Shown: positions 1 through 8,685 of the stretch, in pieces
How positions within the stretch are numbered: the stretch's first letter is position 1
Layout of the letters: every line of letters begins with the position of its first letter
Notes under the pieces: model-generated
What the model was told of the DNA's origin: nothing
The model's database searches: none
What the model saw: only the letters and a program-made list of their open reading frames with translations
Assembly (NCBI GenBank): GCA_023455425.1
Contig: JAEYCM010000018.1
Coordinates: 1 to 64,000 of the forward strand
Direction: 5' to 3'
DNA: 64,000 nucleotides
DNA from: Bacillota bacterium
GTDB taxonomy: Bacteria > Bacillota > Clostridia > Christensenellales > CAG-138
Position numbers and translations under genes: made by a program

Positions 1-1358
1 ATACGTTGATGGGATACCACGCGGACCTCAAGGCTCTTCTTGAAAAGCAGGATGTGGAAGTCGTTGATTTCGGCATGGTGGATACGAGCGAACGGGCATA
101 CGAAGCGCTGGAAGAAATGAAATCGAACCGTCTCGACATCTTGTTCTGCAACATGCTGACCTATGCCACCTCCTCGGTGTTTGCGCCCATTATTCGGGAC
201 GTGAACCTTCCGATGGTGCTCGTGGCGCTGCAGCCGCTGCGCAAAATGGACTATGATCATGCGAACACCCGCCAGCAGCTTGAAAATGACAATGTGTGCT
301 CCGTGCCGGAGTTTACCGGCGTTGCCGTGCGCATGGGCAAACGCGTCAACGAGGTCATCCTCGGCACGCTCTATCACGACGCGGAAGCGGAAAAAGAGCT
401 TGCCCGATGGTGCGATATTGGAAAAGTGCTGCACGATCTGAAAGGCGCGCGCTTCGGGCTGATGGGGCATGTGCTTGAGGCCATGTATGATATGCACGCG
501 GATCCTACGGCGGTTTCGGCGGCATTTGGCGTGCATGTGCCGCTGCTGGAAGTGGACGATATCCTTGCGGTGTATGATACTGTGACCGAAGAAGAAATCA
601 AGGAAAAGAGCGCGCTGATCCTGGCGTGCTTCGATACGCCGGATCCTGTCAGCGACCCCATTACCACCAAGCTGACGGACGCGGATCTCTACAAGGCCGC
701 AAAGGCCGCGGTGACGCTGGATAAATTCGTGATGCAGTACGGCTTGACCGGCCTTGCTTATTACTACAACGGCCGCCCAGGCTCGGATCACCAGAATGTC
801 GTAAGCTCCTTCATCGTGGGCAACTCCCTGTTAAACGCGCAGGGCGTTCCGATGTGCGGGGAATTTGACATCAAGACCTGCCTCGCCATGTTCATTATGG
901 ATCGGCTCAACATCGGCGGCAGCTTCGCGGAATTCCATCCCTTTGATTTTGACGAGGATTTCATATTTGTCGGCCACGACGGCCCGCACCATATCGCCAT
1001 TGCGGACGGAAAGCCGGTGCTCCGGAGCCTTTCCAAGTACCATGGCAAGCCGGGCAGCGGTGCGTCGGTAGAGTTTAAAATCAAGGAAGGCCCCATCACG
1101 ATGCTGTGCATTTCCCAGATGGGAGACGGCAAATTCAAATTTATCATCGGAGAAGGGCTGTCCAAGAAGGGCCCCATTCCCCCTACGGGCAATACCAATA
1201 CGCGGGGCTTCTTTGCACCGACCACCAAGGAATTTATCAAAAAGTGGGTCATGGCAGGCCCCACGCATCACTACGCGCTGGGCATAGGGCATCACGCGGA
1301 TACCATCGCAAAGATTGCCGAGTCGTTAGGTATCGCATATGAGATCGTGCGGGGCTGA
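1..1358 (+). CDS. L-fucose/L-arabinose isomerase family protein (5' partial)
   Basis: Cytoplasmic aldose-ketose isomerase of the fucose/arabinose isomerase superfamily. The frame is open to the left edge, and its first visible residues (GYHADLK) correspond to roughly residue 30 of family members, so the start lies outside the window; about 450 of an expected 470-500 residues are present. The motifs GLAYYYNG and MCGEFDIK in the middle and GPTHHYALGIGHH near the end resemble the substrate and metal-binding segments of arabinose isomerases. It is followed after 20 bp by rhaA, so the two are probably co-transcribed and both serve deoxysugar or pentose use. The exact substrate (arabinose, fucose or another sugar) cannot be read from the sequence. 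Confidence 0.8.
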   Translation, partial: TLMGYHADLKALLEKQDVEVVDFGMVDTSERAYEALEEMKSNRLDILFCNMLTYATSSVFAPIIRDVNLPMVLVALQPLRKMDYDHANTRQQLENDNVCSVPEFTGVAVRMGKRVNEVILGTLYHDAEAEKELARWCDIGKVLHDLKGARFGLMGHVLEAMYDMHADPTAVSAAFGVHVPLLEVDDILAVYDTVTEEEIKEKSALILACFDTPDPVSDPITTKLTDADLYKAAKAAVTLDKFVMQYGLTGLAYYYNGRPGSDHQNVVSSFIVGNSLLNAQGVPMCGEFDIKTCLAMFIMDRLNIGGSFAEFHPFDFDEDFIFVGHDGPHHIAIADGKPVLRSLSKYHGKPGSGASVEFKIKEGPITMLCISQMGDGKFKFIIGEGLSKKGPIPPTGNTNTRGFFAPTTKEFIKKWVMAGPTHHYALGIGHHADTIAKIAESLGIAYEIVRG

Positions 1359-1378
1359 ATAGAGAAGGAGAGAGCGCT

Positions 1379-2641
1379 ATGACACAGAAGCAAGTCCTCA
1401 AACAGTTTAGCTGCGCCAAGGAACAATACGCGCAGGCGGGCGTGGATGTGGAAGCAGCCATAGCGCGCGCCCACGCAATCCCCGTCTCCATGCATTGCTG
1501 GCAAGGGGATGATGTTATAGGGTTTGACGGCGCAGATACGCTTTCGGGCGGCATCGCGGCTACCGGCAATTATCCCGGCCGGGCGCGTACCCCGCAGGAA
1601 CTCAGGCAGGATTTGGACATGGCGCTCTCGCTCATTCCCGGCGAAAAGAAATTGAACCTGCACGCCTGCTACGCCGAAAAGGACGGCAGAAAAATTGACA
1701 GGGACGCCTACACGATCGACCAATTTCAAAATTGGGTGGATTGGGCGCTGCCAAAAAGCATGGGCCTCGATTTTAACCCCACGTTTTTCTCTCACCCGAT
1801 GATGGACGGCAATTTCTCGCTTTCAAGCAGCAAGCCGGAGGTGCGCCGCTTTTGGGTGGAGCATGGCAAGCGCTGCCGCGAGATCGGGCAAAGCTTTGCA
1901 AGGCAGCTTGGAAAGCCCTCTGTAGTCAACTACTGGATGCCCGACGGCTATAAGGATATATGCGCGGATACGCTCCGGCACCGGGAATGGATGACAAGCT
2001 CTCTGGATGAAATTTTTGCAGCGGATATCGACGAAGCGCTCGTCCCCTGCGCCATGGAAAGCAAGCTCTTTGGCGTGGGTGTAGAGAGCTATACGGTAGC
2101 AAGCCATGAATACGCGCTTTCCTATGCGCTTACCCGGAACAAAGCGTATACGCTCGATGCGGGACATTTCCATCCCACGGAGGTCATCAGCGCAAAGATT
2201 TCGGCAATATTAAGCTTCCTGCCCCGGATATTGCTGCATGTTAGCCGCGGCGTAAGGTGGGACAGCGATCATGTTATTTTGCTGGACGATGAGTTGCAGC
2301 GCATCATGGATGAAATCCTGCATAATGGCTTGGAGCAGCGTGTGTTCATTGGCTTGGACTATTTTGACGCCTCCATCAACCGCATCGCCTGCTGGGTTAT
2401 CGGTATGCGCAACGCAAGAAAAGCGCTGCTCCACGCCGCACTAACCCCCATAGATAACATCCGTGCGGCGGAAGCGGGCGGTGACTACACCCTGCGCCTT
2501 GCCTTGCAGGAGGAAGCGAAGACGCTCCCCTTTGGCGCGGTGTGGAATTATTACTGCATGGCAAACGATGTGCCTGTGGGAATCCGGTGGATGGACCCGG
2601 TACAGGCGTATGAGCGGACTGTGCTTTCAAATCGGTTCTAA
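1379..2641 (+). CDS. rhaA: L-rhamnose isomerase
   Basis: Converts L-rhamnose to L-rhamnulose, the first step of rhamnose catabolism, in the cytoplasm. The 420-residue length equals the usual RhaA length, and the protein carries typical RhaA segments: an early SMHCWQGDD, KLNLHACYAE about residue 90, and a C-terminal third with DAGHFHPTE and HVSRGVRWDSDHV, which hold metal-binding His/Asp residues. The ATG follows AAGGAG with 8 nt spacing. It directly follows another sugar isomerase; rhamnulokinase and rhamnulose-1-phosphate aldolase are not in the window and may lie upstream. The identity is secure. Confidence 0.95.
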   Translation: MTQKQVLKQFSCAKEQYAQAGVDVEAAIARAHAIPVSMHCWQGDDVIGFDGADTLSGGIAATGNYPGRARTPQELRQDLDMALSLIPGEKKLNLHACYAEKDGRKIDRDAYTIDQFQNWVDWALPKSMGLDFNPTFFSHPMMDGNFSLSSSKPEVRRFWVEHGKRCREIGQSFARQLGKPSVVNYWMPDGYKDICADTLRHREWMTSSLDEIFAADIDEALVPCAMESKLFGVGVESYTVASHEYALSYALTRNKAYTLDAGHFHPTEVISAKISAILSFLPRILLHVSRGVRWDSDHVILLDDELQRIMDEILHNGLEQRVFIGLDYFDASINRIACWVIGMRNARKALLHAALTPIDNIRAAEAGGDYTLRLALQEEAKTLPFGAVWNYYCMANDVPVGIRWMDPVQAYERTVLSNRF

Positions 2642-2663
2642 AATCGGGCGTTTGCAGCATGTG

Positions 2664-2685
2664 AAGATCAGCCACGGCTGATCTT
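2664..2685 (+). terminator. Weak stem-loop after rhaA
   Basis: AAGATCAGCC and GGCTGATCTT form a 10-bp inverted repeat separated by 2 nt, 22 bp after the rhaA stop. It is followed by TCTCATC rather than a clean T-run, so it may be an inefficient terminator or a processing stem between rhaA and etfB. Confidence 0.45.
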
Positions 2686-2765
2686 TCTCATCAATTTGAG
2701 CGTCAGGCCACCGGATACAGGTCACGTAAAATTCTATTGAAAGAACAGAGAATACGGAGAGAGGC

Positions 2766-3560
2766 ATGGAAATCATCGTATGTGTCAAGCAGGTGCCGGG
2801 AACCAACGAGGTTGAGGTCGATCCCATAACCGGCGTATTAAAACGGGACGGCGTAGACAGCAAGTTAAACCCTTACGATCTGTTTGCGCTGGAGCTGGCG
2901 TACTCGCTTTGCGAACAATACGGCGGCCGCGTGCGGACGCTGACCATGGGCCCGCCGCAGGCGAAGGCTGCGCTGCTTGAGACATTATATATGGGCGCGC
3001 AAAGCGCGGTATTGCTTTCGGACCGGAAATTTGCCGGTTCGGACGTGGCGGCAACAAGCTATACGCTCAAATGCGGCGTCGAGCAGATGGGCGCTTACGA
3101 TCTCATCCTCTGCGGCAAGCAAACTACCGACGGCGATACCGCGCAGGTCGGGCCGGAAATGGCGGAATTGCTCGGCATTGAGCACGCCACGAATGTATGT
3201 GAGATCATGGAGGCAACGCAAGAGGACGTCACCGTCCGCATCAGCCTTGACGACAGGCTGCAAACGCAACGGATGAAGCTGCCCTGCCTGCTGTCCATCG
3301 AAAAGGACGTCAATACGCCCCGCCTGCCCTCATATAAACGCATATGCCGTATCAATGCCGATGCCGATCAGGTTGCCGTATGGTCTGTTGAGGAGCTTGC
3401 GCACATCGATCTTGCGCGCTGCGGATTGAAAGGCTCGCCTACGCAGGTCGAGCGGATATTCCCGCCGGAAAAGAATGCGGATAAGCGAACGCTGCGCGGC
3501 AGCGGCGCAGAACTGAGCGATGCGTTGGGCGCACTGCTCAAAGAAAAGAAGCTGATATGA
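2766..3560 (+). CDS. etfB: Electron transfer flavoprotein beta subunit
   Basis: Beta subunit of an electron transfer flavoprotein, which passes electrons between a flavin dehydrogenase and carriers such as NAD or ferredoxin. The start MEIIVCVKQVPGT, the segment NPYDLFALE, and LCGKQTTDGDTAQVGPE about residues 117-133 are hallmark EtfB sequences; 264 residues is the standard length. It opens a tight three-gene unit with etfA (10 bp downstream) and an FAD-linked dehydrogenase. This order matches the lctB-lctC-lctD lactate dehydrogenase/Etf genes of Acetobacterium (established for that organism; its application here is inference). The SD is GGAGAGAGG. Confidence 0.93.
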   Translation: MEIIVCVKQVPGTNEVEVDPITGVLKRDGVDSKLNPYDLFALELAYSLCEQYGGRVRTLTMGPPQAKAALLETLYMGAQSAVLLSDRKFAGSDVAATSYTLKCGVEQMGAYDLILCGKQTTDGDTAQVGPEMAELLGIEHATNVCEIMEATQEDVTVRISLDDRLQTQRMKLPCLLSIEKDVNTPRLPSYKRICRINADADQVAVWSVEELAHIDLARCGLKGSPTQVERIFPPEKNADKRTLRGSGAELSDALGALLKEKKLI

Positions 3561-3570
3561 GGGAATGCAG

Positions 3571-4764
3571 ATGGCGCTGAACATTCATCAATCTCTGGTG
3601 AACGAAGAGAATACCGCGCAATTGATCGCACTCTGCCCGTTTGCCGCCATAGACGTACAGGATGGCAGGGTAAATATAGGCGCTGGCTGCAGGCTTTGCA
3701 AGCTTTGCGTGACCAGAGGCCCCCAAGGCGTGATCACCTGGGAGGACGAAGAAACACCAAAGCTGGATAAAAGCGAGTGGACAGGCGTCGCCGTATTTGC
3801 CGAGCGCAGGGGCGAAAGCGTACATCCCGTCACGCTGGAACTGCTGGGAAAAGCCGCGGAGCTGGTAAAAGTCACGGGGCACCCCATATACGCGCTGGCG
3901 ATTGGCAGCCAGATGGCGGATATCGCAAACGAGCTGCTGCAGTATAGGGTGGACAAGGTATTTGTGTATGACGATGCGGCTTTAGACCAGTTCTCCATAT
4001 CCCCCTACGCAAACGCGTTTTATGATTTTATCCGGCGCGTCAGGCCGTCGTCCGTATTGGTCGGCGCAACCAATATTGGCCGTTCGCTCGCGCCCAGGGT
4101 AGCCGCGCGCTGCGGCGCGGGACTTACCGCGGACTGTACGGTGCTGCAGATGCGGGAAGATACCGATCTTGTACAGATCCGCCCCGCGTTCGGCGGCAAC
4201 ATTATGGCGCAGATCGTCACGCCAAATGCCCGCCCGCAATTCTGTACGGTACGGTATAAGGTATTTGCATCACCCAAGCGTACGGATCAGGCAAAAGGCG
4301 AGATCGTGCATATGCCAATAACCGCGCAGATGCTTGCAAGCCAAACCGAGGTGCTGGAGGTCGTCAAGAAACCCTCAGAGGTTGATCTTTCCGAGGCGGA
4401 GATCATCGTAGCGGCGGGCCGGGGCCTCAAGAGCGCAAACGATATGCAACTGATCAAGGCGCTTGCGGAGCTGCTTGGCGCGCGCATTGCGGGCACCCGC
4501 CCCCTGATCGAAGCGGGATGGCTGGACGCTAAGCGGCAGATCGGGCTTTCGGGGCGCACCGTCAAGCCGCGGCTGCTGATTGCGGTCGGCGTATCCGGCG
4601 CGGTGCAGTTTACTGCGGGCATGAAGGGTGCTGACTGCATCGTGGCGATCAACAGCGACGAACACGCAAGCATATTCGATGTAGCGCACTACGGCCTGGT
4701 GGGCGACCTTTATGAAATTGTGCCGATGCTCATCGCAGGCATCCGGGAGGGCAGGTATGTATAA
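3571..4764 (+). CDS. etfA: Electron transfer flavoprotein alpha subunit with N-terminal Fe-S segment
   Basis: Alpha subunit of the Etf, carrying the FAD-binding C-terminal half (SGAVQFTAGM and INSDEHASIFDVAHYGLVGD near the end). Before the Etf fold, residues about 20-50 contain four cysteines (CPFAA, then CRLCKLC), the ferredoxin-like extension found in Etfs of bifurcating or confurcating complexes; only one [4Fe-4S] site is evident. I chose ATG 3571 because GAGGGA lies 6 nt upstream; the ATG at 3565 overlaps that SD. Its last 8 bp overlap the dehydrogenase start, indicating translational coupling. Expected partners are EtfB and the downstream FAD dehydrogenase. Confidence 0.92.
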   Translation: MALNIHQSLVNEENTAQLIALCPFAAIDVQDGRVNIGAGCRLCKLCVTRGPQGVITWEDEETPKLDKSEWTGVAVFAERRGESVHPVTLELLGKAAELVKVTGHPIYALAIGSQMADIANELLQYRVDKVFVYDDAALDQFSISPYANAFYDFIRRVRPSSVLVGATNIGRSLAPRVAARCGAGLTADCTVLQMREDTDLVQIRPAFGGNIMAQIVTPNARPQFCTVRYKVFASPKRTDQAKGEIVHMPITAQMLASQTEVLEVVKKPSEVDLSEAEIIVAAGRGLKSANDMQLIKALAELLGARIAGTRPLIEAGWLDAKRQIGLSGRTVKPRLLIAVGVSGAVQFTAGMKGADCIVAINSDEHASIFDVAHYGLVGDLYEIVPMLIAGIREGRYV

Positions 4765-6148
4765 GAAAATCGACGAAGCCGACATCGCCTATCTCATACG
4801 CACAACGGCGCATGATCGCGTCATCACGGGCGGCGGCATCAGCCCCGACTACAGCCATGACGAACTGGGCGGTATCGAACGTTTGCCCGAGGTGCTTGTA
4901 AAGGTCGTTTCCACAGAAGAGGTTGCAGCCATCATGCGCTACGCCAACGAACAGCGCATTCCAGTGGTGGTGCGTGGCAGCGGCACCGGCCTTGTCGGCG
5001 CCGCGGTCGCGCTACATGGCGGCATTATGCTCGAAACCGTGCTGATGGATAACATACTCGAACTCGATGAAAACAACCTGACCGTTACCGTACAGCCCGG
5101 GGTGCTTCTTATGGAGCTTGCCGCCTTTGCGGAGAAGCATAAATTCCTGTATCCTCCCGATCCGGGCGAGAAAACGGCCACGATCGGCGGCAACATCAGC
5201 ACCAACGCGGGTGGCATGCGCGCCGTAAAATACGGGGTTACCCGCGATTATGTGCGCGGGCTGACGGTAGTGCTGCCAACCGGAAAGGTGATCAGGACGG
5301 GCGGGAAGGTGGTAAAGAACAGCACTGGCTACAGCATCCAGAATCTCATCGTCGGCTCCGAGGGGACGCTGGGCATTGTCACCGAAGCGGTCTTAAAGCT
5401 GATCCCGCTGCCCGCGGTCACGGTATCGCTGCTGATTCCGTTCTCCTCCATCAAGGAAGCGATCAGTATAGTCCCCCTGCTCATCAGGAGCCGCGCGTCG
5501 CTCACCGCGGTCGAGTTCATGGAACGGGACACCATCCTTTTTGCGGAGGAATACCTGGGCAAACGGTTCCCCGACACCAAAGCCCCGGCGTACCTGCTGG
5601 TAACTGTGGACGGCAACAGCCGGACAGCCGTCGATCAGGAGCTCGCCATGATTGCGGATTTGTGCATCGGGCAGGGCGCGCATGACGCCTATATCGTGGA
5701 TACCGAAGAGCGCAAGCAGTCCGTCTGGAGCGCAAGGGGCGCGTTCCTGGAAGCCATCAAGGCTTCCACCGATGAGCTGGACGAGTGCGACGTCGTGGTC
5801 CCCCGCGATAAAGTGGCGGAGTTTATCCTTTACACGCACGAGATCGCAAAAGAACTCCATGTGCGCATCCCCAGCTTCGGGCATGCGGGCGACGGCAACC
5901 TGCACGTGTATGTCTGCCGGGATAAGCGCAGTGAAGAAGAATGGAAACAGGTGCTCAACACAGCATTCGACCGGATGTACCGAAAGGCGCGGGAACTAAA
6001 CGGCCTGGTTTCAGGCGAGCACGGCGTGGGCTATGCAAAGAAACGGTATGTGGCGGAAGCCTTTGAACACGAGCAATTGGAGCTCATGCGCGGAATAAAG
6101 AAGACATTTGACCCCTATGGCATCCTGAATCCGGGAAAATTGTTCTGA
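4757..6148 (+). CDS. FAD-linked dehydrogenase, GlcD/D-lactate dehydrogenase type
   Basis: Flavoenzyme of the GlcD/LDH-D family that oxidises a 2-hydroxyacid such as lactate or glycolate. The 463-residue protein has the PCMH-type FAD domain (VRGSGTGLVGAAV about residue 75, PPDPGEKTATIGGN about 133, KYGVTRDYV about 158) and the C-terminal substrate domain ending in FGHAGDGNLH and SGEHGVGYAK. The start is ATG 4757, with GGGAGG 6 nt upstream, overlapping the etfA stop by 8 bp. With EtfBA it probably forms an Etf-coupled hydroxyacid dehydrogenase. Because rhamnose breakdown yields lactaldehyde, lactate is an attractive but unproven substrate. Confidence 0.88.
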   Translation: MYKKIDEADIAYLIRTTAHDRVITGGGISPDYSHDELGGIERLPEVLVKVVSTEEVAAIMRYANEQRIPVVVRGSGTGLVGAAVALHGGIMLETVLMDNILELDENNLTVTVQPGVLLMELAAFAEKHKFLYPPDPGEKTATIGGNISTNAGGMRAVKYGVTRDYVRGLTVVLPTGKVIRTGGKVVKNSTGYSIQNLIVGSEGTLGIVTEAVLKLIPLPAVTVSLLIPFSSIKEAISIVPLLIRSRASLTAVEFMERDTILFAEEYLGKRFPDTKAPAYLLVTVDGNSRTAVDQELAMIADLCIGQGAHDAYIVDTEERKQSVWSARGAFLEAIKASTDELDECDVVVPRDKVAEFILYTHEIAKELHVRIPSFGHAGDGNLHVYVCRDKRSEEEWKQVLNTAFDRMYRKARELNGLVSGEHGVGYAKKRYVAEAFEHEQLELMRGIKKTFDPYGILNPGKLF

Positions 6149-6170
6149 AAGCATCCGGTATGGTGCTTTC
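6147..6170 (+). terminator. Stem-loop at the end of the etf operon
   Basis: GAAAGCA and TGCTTTC form a 7-bp stem that starts within the stop codon of the dehydrogenase gene. There is no T-run, so termination here is uncertain. Confidence 0.3.
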
Positions 6171-6820
6171 GTGTCGTGCGGCCGATATCAGAGACGTGTG
6201 TTAGCAGGGCTCTTCAATAACGCGAGTGCTTTGAGCAGATTGTAGAGATTATGGTCAAGCGCTCATCCGATGAAGGGGGTTGATGCGCGTCGGTGCACAA
6301 GAAGATAAACGGCAAGGAGTATGCGCTTACTATGTTGTGGCAAACCATGCGGGGTATGCCAAGACTGATGAATATGCCTGCGGCAATGCAACCGCTGGCA
6401 TACGGCGCACTTTGATTGGAGTATGATCCTTATCAACTCCATCTCTTTATGATATTCTGACTCACTATCTCGTTGTCGTTCCCCTTCGGCCAATTCGTGT
6501 TGTTCCCAAGTCGCTTTTTTGGACATATTTTCAAGACTTAGCTTTTAAAATGGACTCTAGGAGAGAACTTCAGCTCCATGGTTTTATTTTCCTATGCTTT
6601 AGACGGGTCCGGTCCATTTCTAATAATTCAGAAGCTATCGGCATTCAGGCATATGGGAAGGGATGGTATTGGTGAGTAGCCATGTTGTAAGCGCTGATGT
6701 GCCGAAGCAGGCAGAATTAACTTTCAGTCGGTAGTCAGCAACAGACCGTGCTGACTGCAAGTTGTTATGTAGGATGGAAATTCCGTAGAATCTGCTTTGT
6801 GTCCACTCGGCTTCCCTATA
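6171..6820. other. Gene-poor spacer with a possible insertion-sequence remnant
   Basis: No convincing gene lies between the dehydrogenase stop and the glycosyltransferase promoter. On the minus strand an 87-codon open frame (6526 to 6263, starting MSKKATWEQHELAEGER) is preceded by a stretch whose outer end reads TGGACCGGACCC (6616 to 6605), resembling IS3-family left ends. The frame does not resolve into a full transposase and lacks a clear SD. A TGGAC inverted pair also occurs near 6551 and 6611. The likeliest reading is a decayed mobile-element fragment at the border of the glycan island; plain spacer DNA is also possible. Confidence 0.3.
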
Positions 6821-6829
6821 TGATATAAT
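6821..6829 (+). promoter_or_regulatory. Extended -10 promoter of the glycan operon
   Basis: TGATATAAT is a perfect extended -10 (TG-N-TATAAT) 33 bp before the first glycosyltransferase start. No good -35 is visible, as is usual for extended -10 promoters. It probably drives the genes from 6862 onward. Confidence 0.5.
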
Positions 6830-6861
6830 ATATCTAAAATGTAGAGTGGACGGAGTGCAAG

Positions 6862-7719
6862 GTGACGGAACTTTCCATTGTTATGATCAATTATAACGCA
6901 AGGGAATTGACTGCGAACGCGGTGGAGTCTATTTTCCTTGCCGCGCCCGTCGTCGGCTTCGAAATCATCATTGTAGAAAACGGAACCAGGGCAGAAGAAT
7001 GCTATCAAAGCGACCGTCACAATGTCGTAGTATTGCCGGGCGTTGAAAACAAGGGGTTCGGACATGCCTGCAACATCGGCGCGCAGCATGCAACGGGCGG
7101 ATACCTGCTTTTCTTGAACAACGATACCATTATGTATCCCCAGACGCTGGATCAATGCCTGGAATATTTAAAACAACATCAGGACGTAGGAGCGCTCAGT
7201 GCGCGCACGCTGCTTCGGGACGGCACGCTGGATCATGGCTGCAAACGCGGGTTCCCCACGCCGATGGCCTCGCTCTATTATTTTACGGGGATGGACAAGC
7301 GCCATCCGGAAAGCAAGAAGTACGGTACTTACAGGCAAACGTTTATCCCCGAAGATTCCATTAGCGAAGTAGATGCCGTGACAGGGGCTTTCTTAATGAT
7401 GCCTAGAGCCGTGTTTGCGCAGGTAAAGGGATTTGACGAGCAATTTTTTATGTATGCGGAGGATATTGACCTCTGTTATCGCATCAAGGAACTTGGTTAC
7501 AAAATTGTGTATTATGGCAAAGCCAGCCTGATGCACCTGAAGGGACAAAGCGGACTGCATACAAGTTCCAAGCAAATTATCTTGTATTTTTATGACAGCA
7601 TGTGGCTGTTCTATAAAAAGCACTATGTAAAGAAATATCCCTTCTTTGTGACGTGGGCGGTCTATTTGGGCATTCAAACGAAATATAGGCTAACGTTATT
7701 AAAGCGGAGGCAGGCATGA
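6862..7719 (+). CDS. Glycosyltransferase family 2, rhamnosyltransferase-like
   Basis: Inverting GT-A glycosyltransferase that adds a sugar, plausibly rhamnose, to a cell-surface glycan on the cytoplasmic face of the membrane. The N-terminus SIVMINYNARE is the standard nucleotide-binding start, FLNNDT about residue 90 is the DxD-like metal site, and FMYAEDIDLCYR about residue 194 is the acceptor/base motif of WbbL-like rhamnosyltransferases. The GTG start is the first codon that gives the complete fold. It heads the glycan operon and overlaps the next transferase by 4 bp (ATGA). A dTDP-rhamnose pathway follows, supporting but not proving a rhamnose donor. Confidence 0.87.
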   Translation: MTELSIVMINYNARELTANAVESIFLAAPVVGFEIIIVENGTRAEECYQSDRHNVVVLPGVENKGFGHACNIGAQHATGGYLLFLNNDTIMYPQTLDQCLEYLKQHQDVGALSARTLLRDGTLDHGCKRGFPTPMASLYYFTGMDKRHPESKKYGTYRQTFIPEDSISEVDAVTGAFLMMPRAVFAQVKGFDEQFFMYAEDIDLCYRIKELGYKIVYYGKASLMHLKGQSGLHTSSKQIILYFYDSMWLFYKKHYVKKYPFFVTWAVYLGIQTKYRLTLLKRRQA

Positions 7720-8642
7720 TTACAATATTGTTGGCTGCTTATAACGGTGCCAATTATTTAGCCGAGCAGATTGAGTCCATTTTAAGGCAAAGCTATTCCG
7801 ATTGGCAGCTTGTGATACAGGACGATTGTTCCACGGACCAAACGGCAGAAATCGCAAAAAGGTATTGCGAACGCGAGCCGGAGCGGGTTCGCTTTGTGCA
7901 GCGGGCAACTCCTTCCGGCTCCGCGAAGGCCAATTTCTCCAGTATGCTTTCGTATGCGCAAACAGAATATGCGATGACCTGCGATCAGGACGACGTCTGG
8001 CTGCCGGACAAGCTCCAGAAAACGATGGAAGAGATGCACCGGCTGGAACAGGAATATGGGAAAGAGACGCCGCTTCTTGTCCACACGGACCTGGCTGTTG
8101 TGAATGGACGCCTGGAGACCGTTGCGCCGTCGCTGTTTCATCTTCAAAAGCTCAATGCGGAACGGGACCGCCTGAACAATCTGTTGGTCCAGAACATCGT
8201 GACAGGGTGCACCATGTGCATCAATCGCCCTTTATTGGAAAGAGCCGGTACTGTTCCGGAAGAAGCGTTGATGCATGACTGGTGGTTCGCGCTGATTGGG
8301 GCAGCGTTTGGAAAGATCGGCTTTGTCAGGCAGTCGACGGTTCTTTACCGACAGCATGGGGGCAATGCGGTGGGAGCAAAGGACGCGGGGAGCTTAGGCT
8401 ATATCGGGGGACGTCTTAGGAAGCTGTCCGAAACAAAAGCGGCGGTACATGCAACCTTTTTGCAGGCGCAGGCGTTTTATGACCGATATGAAAGAGAACT
8501 GTCGGAGCAGAATAGGCACACCTTCACGAAATATCTGGAGCTTTCAAAAGCCAACCGGCTAAAAAAATGGAAGTTGCTTTCCCAATATGACTTCTGGAAA
8601 AGTGGAACCATCCGCAGGATCGGGCAGTTGTTTCTGATGTAG
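7716..8642 (+). CDS. Glycosyltransferase family 2
   Basis: Second GT2 enzyme of the glycan operon, 308 residues. ILLAAYNGANYLAEQIES at the start, DDCSTDQT about residue 38 and TCDQDDVW about residue 87 are the nucleotide-sugar and metal-binding motifs; HDWWF about residue 188 resembles the acceptor region of rhamnosyltransferases related to RfbF/RgpB. The ATG overlaps the previous stop (ATGA) and has GGAGG upstream, so the two transferases are translationally coupled and likely act in sequence on the same glycan. The exact donor and linkage cannot be read. Confidence 0.86.
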   Translation: MITILLAAYNGANYLAEQIESILRQSYSDWQLVIQDDCSTDQTAEIAKRYCEREPERVRFVQRATPSGSAKANFSSMLSYAQTEYAMTCDQDDVWLPDKLQKTMEEMHRLEQEYGKETPLLVHTDLAVVNGRLETVAPSLFHLQKLNAERDRLNNLLVQNIVTGCTMCINRPLLERAGTVPEEALMHDWWFALIGAAFGKIGFVRQSTVLYRQHGGNAVGAKDAGSLGYIGGRLRKLSETKAAVHATFLQAQAFYDRYERELSEQNRHTFTKYLELSKANRLKKWKLLSQYDFWKSGTIRRIGQLFLM

Positions 8643-8685
8643 CTGTTTGAGCTTGCGTATAACGAATGAAATGGGAGGTCTGCGC

